In this document: positions 6,975-7,456 of the stretch, one piece after another
How positions within the stretch are numbered: the stretch's first letter is position 1
Layout of the letters: each line of letters opens with the position of its first letter
Assembly (NCBI GenBank): GCA_965603095.1
Contig: CBFDBQ010000072.1
Span: 1-7,456, forward strand
Direction of reading: 5' to 3'
DNA length: 7,456 bases
DNA from: DAOVVL01 sp965603095
Lineage (GTDB): Bacteria > Pseudomonadota > Alphaproteobacteria > Rhodospirillales > Magnetovibrionaceae
Made by a program: the position numbers and the translations under genes
Notes under the pieces: model-generated
The model's input: the letters and a program-made list of their open reading frames with translations, nothing else
Told to the model about the DNA's origin: nothing
Database searches by the model: none

Positions 6975-6997
6975 TCCTATAATTCTATAAGTTAGGA
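6975..6997 (-). other. short inverted repeat covering the FkbM ribosome-binding site
   Basis: TCCTA (minus strand, 6997-6993) can pair with TAGGA (6979-6975), which contains the Shine-Dalgarno AGGA of the FkbM gene, across a 13-base loop. It is only 5 bp and may be chance. Confidence 0.2.
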
Positions 6998-7019
6998 TCT
7001 AAAAGTGTATGATTAATAA

Positions 7020-7033
7020 GCTTTAACTAAAGC
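7020..7033 (-). other. inverted repeat just after the ops-like site
   Basis: GCTTTA-GT-TAAAGC on the minus strand, two perfect 6-base arms. In RNA it could form a 5-bp stem with a 4-base loop. It overlaps the last two bases of the ops-like element. Role unknown. Confidence 0.4.
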
Positions 7034-7044
7034 AAGCTACCGCA
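7032..7044 (-). promoter_or_regulatory. ops / JUMPstart-like element (RfaH-type recruitment site)
   Basis: The minus strand reads TGCGGTAGCTTGC followed by TTT. The known ops element is GGCGGTAGCGTGC, often followed by T-rich sequence; 11 of 13 positions agree, with differences at positions 1 and 10. The central GCGGTAGC, read by RfaH in the non-template strand of a paused polymerase, is intact, as is the T11-G12 step of the pause. Position and strand fit: it is in the untranslated leader, 60 bp before the first glycan gene and directly downstream of a NusG/RfaH paralog gene. ops is well known in gammaproteobacteria; use by this paralog is inferred. Confidence 0.7.
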
Positions 7045-7069
7045 GTCCGGGTGAAATCACACCCAAACT
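7044..7069 (-). other. 10-bp leader RNA hairpin abutting the ops-like site
   Basis: Minus-strand RNA: AGUUUGGGUG, loop UGAUUU, CACCCGGACU. All ten positions pair, two of them as U·G. On the plus strand those two would be C/A mismatches, so the complete stem exists only in the operon's own RNA. Its 3' base is position 1 of the ops-like element. No U-run follows, so it is not a standard terminator. It may be a pause hairpin or a JUMPstart-type leader structure. Confidence 0.65.
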
Positions 7070-7102
7070 GAAATTAAAATCCAAATTTGCGCAGGCTTAA
7101 TG

Positions 7103-7456
7103 TTAAGCCGTTGCCAAATATGTAATCGGCGCCTTAACCCGAACCTGTCGCCCAAGAAGGTCAAGCAGCAAAATCGCTCTTTTCTCGTCGGCCATGTCTT
7201 CGAAAAGGCCAAATTGATCGGCAAAAGCGCCGTCAACCACGCGCAACCGATCGCCCTTGTTGAACATTCTAACTGGCGGTGCTATGGCACCACCTTCGCC
7301 TTCACGGCCCATAATTTCTTCGACCAACCCTTGGGGCATAGCCGTAGGCCCGTCGCCAAGACATATTAAATTGGACACCCCGATAGTTCCGTTGATGGCG
7401 CGCCACCGACAGGCACTGGTGTCCATTTTTACGAAAAGGTAACGGGGAAACATCGG
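7103..7456 (-). CDS. NusG/RfaH-family transcription antitermination paralog, C-terminal part
   Basis: Partial: the frame is open through the right window edge and ends at TAA (7105-7103); 117 complete codons are seen. The first residues, PMFPRYLFVKMD, match the middle of the NusG N-terminal (NGN) domain (PLFPxYLFV), so some 50 residues are missing; the internal Met is not the start. Then NGTIGVSNLICLGDGPTAMP, a linker, and a KOW domain FNKGDRLRVVDGAFADQFG (about 64-82, counting from that Met), ending in LLGRQVRVKAP. NusG-family proteins bind elongating RNA polymerase; specialised paralogs such as RfaH suppress termination in long polysaccharide operons. The gene is just upstream of an ops-like site and the glycan genes, the expected place for a dedicated paralog. 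General NusG, normally beside secE and ribosomal genes, is unlikely here. Confidence 0.88.
   Translation of the reverse strand, partial: PMFPRYLFVKMDTSACRWRAINGTIGVSNLICLGDGPTAMPQGLVEEIMGREGEGGAIAPPVRMFNKGDRLRVVDGAFADQFGLFEDMADEKRAILLLDLLGRQVRVKAPITYLATA

Noticed and set aside
6972..7043. Sigma-70 promoter in the A+T-rich leader
   Set aside because: Several TATA-like hexamers (for example TATAGA and TATTAA on the minus strand) occur, but none has a convincing -35 box at 16-18 bases.
7044..7069. Rho-independent terminator after the NusG paralog
   Set aside because: The stem is good but is followed by GCGGTAGC rather than a U-run, and the context fits a leader structure better.
7103..7453. 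Complete 116-residue NusG-like protein starting at the Met encoded at 7453
   Set aside because: The codon before it is Pro, matching the PLFPxYLFV motif inside the NGN domain, and the frame is open to the window edge, so the gene is truncated by the window.

Overview
This 7.5 kb window is part of a surface-glycan (polysaccharide or protein-glycosylation) gene cluster. All eight recognisable genes are on the minus strand, so transcription runs from high to low coordinates. Gene content, short intergenic gaps and mixed base composition suggest a Gram-negative bacterium. The NusG paralog, with its LLGRQVRV-type C-terminus, and the general protein style point to Alphaproteobacteria (perhaps a moderate-GC, Rhodospirillales-like organism). 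That placement is an inference from memory, not a measured result.

Layout in transcription order. (1) 7456-7103: C-terminal part of a NusG/RfaH-type antitermination paralog, cut by the window edge. (2) 7102-6972: a 131-bp leader with a 10-bp RNA hairpin, an ops/JUMPstart-like element abutting it (TGCGGTAGCTTGC) and a second small inverted repeat. (3) 6971-5844: FkbM-type methyltransferase with a C-terminal extension. (4) 5817-4774: short soluble CapD/PglF-type NDP-HexNAc 4,6-dehydratase. (5) 4739-3588: UDP-sulfoquinovose synthase homolog (SqdB/SQD1). (6) 3573-2572: GalE-like NAD-dependent epimerase/dehydratase. (7) 2551-1175: a fusion of a family 2 glycosyltransferase with an acylneuraminate-cytidylyltransferase-like domain whose signature residues are largely lost. 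(8) 1101-241: second FkbM methyltransferase. (9) 195-1: first 65 codons of a NeuB-like nonulosonic acid synthase running off the left edge.

How it may work together (inference). Genes 4 to 6 make modified nucleotide sugars, possibly including sulfoquinovose and a 6-deoxy-4-keto-HexNAc precursor. NeuB would condense a 6-carbon sugar with phosphoenolpyruvate to a sialic/legionaminic-type acid. The GT2 part of the fusion transfers a sugar, and the two FkbM enzymes O-methylate the glycan or its precursor. The NusG paralog and the ops-like site just downstream of it suggest that the cluster carries its own RfaH-like factor together with the DNA element that recruits it. The missing nonulosonate steps (aminotransferase, acetyltransferase, hydrolysing epimerase, intact CMP-transferase) would have to lie to the left of the window or elsewhere.

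No tRNA, rRNA, CRISPR, insertion sequence or attachment site was seen. There is no gene-free stretch over 300 bases.
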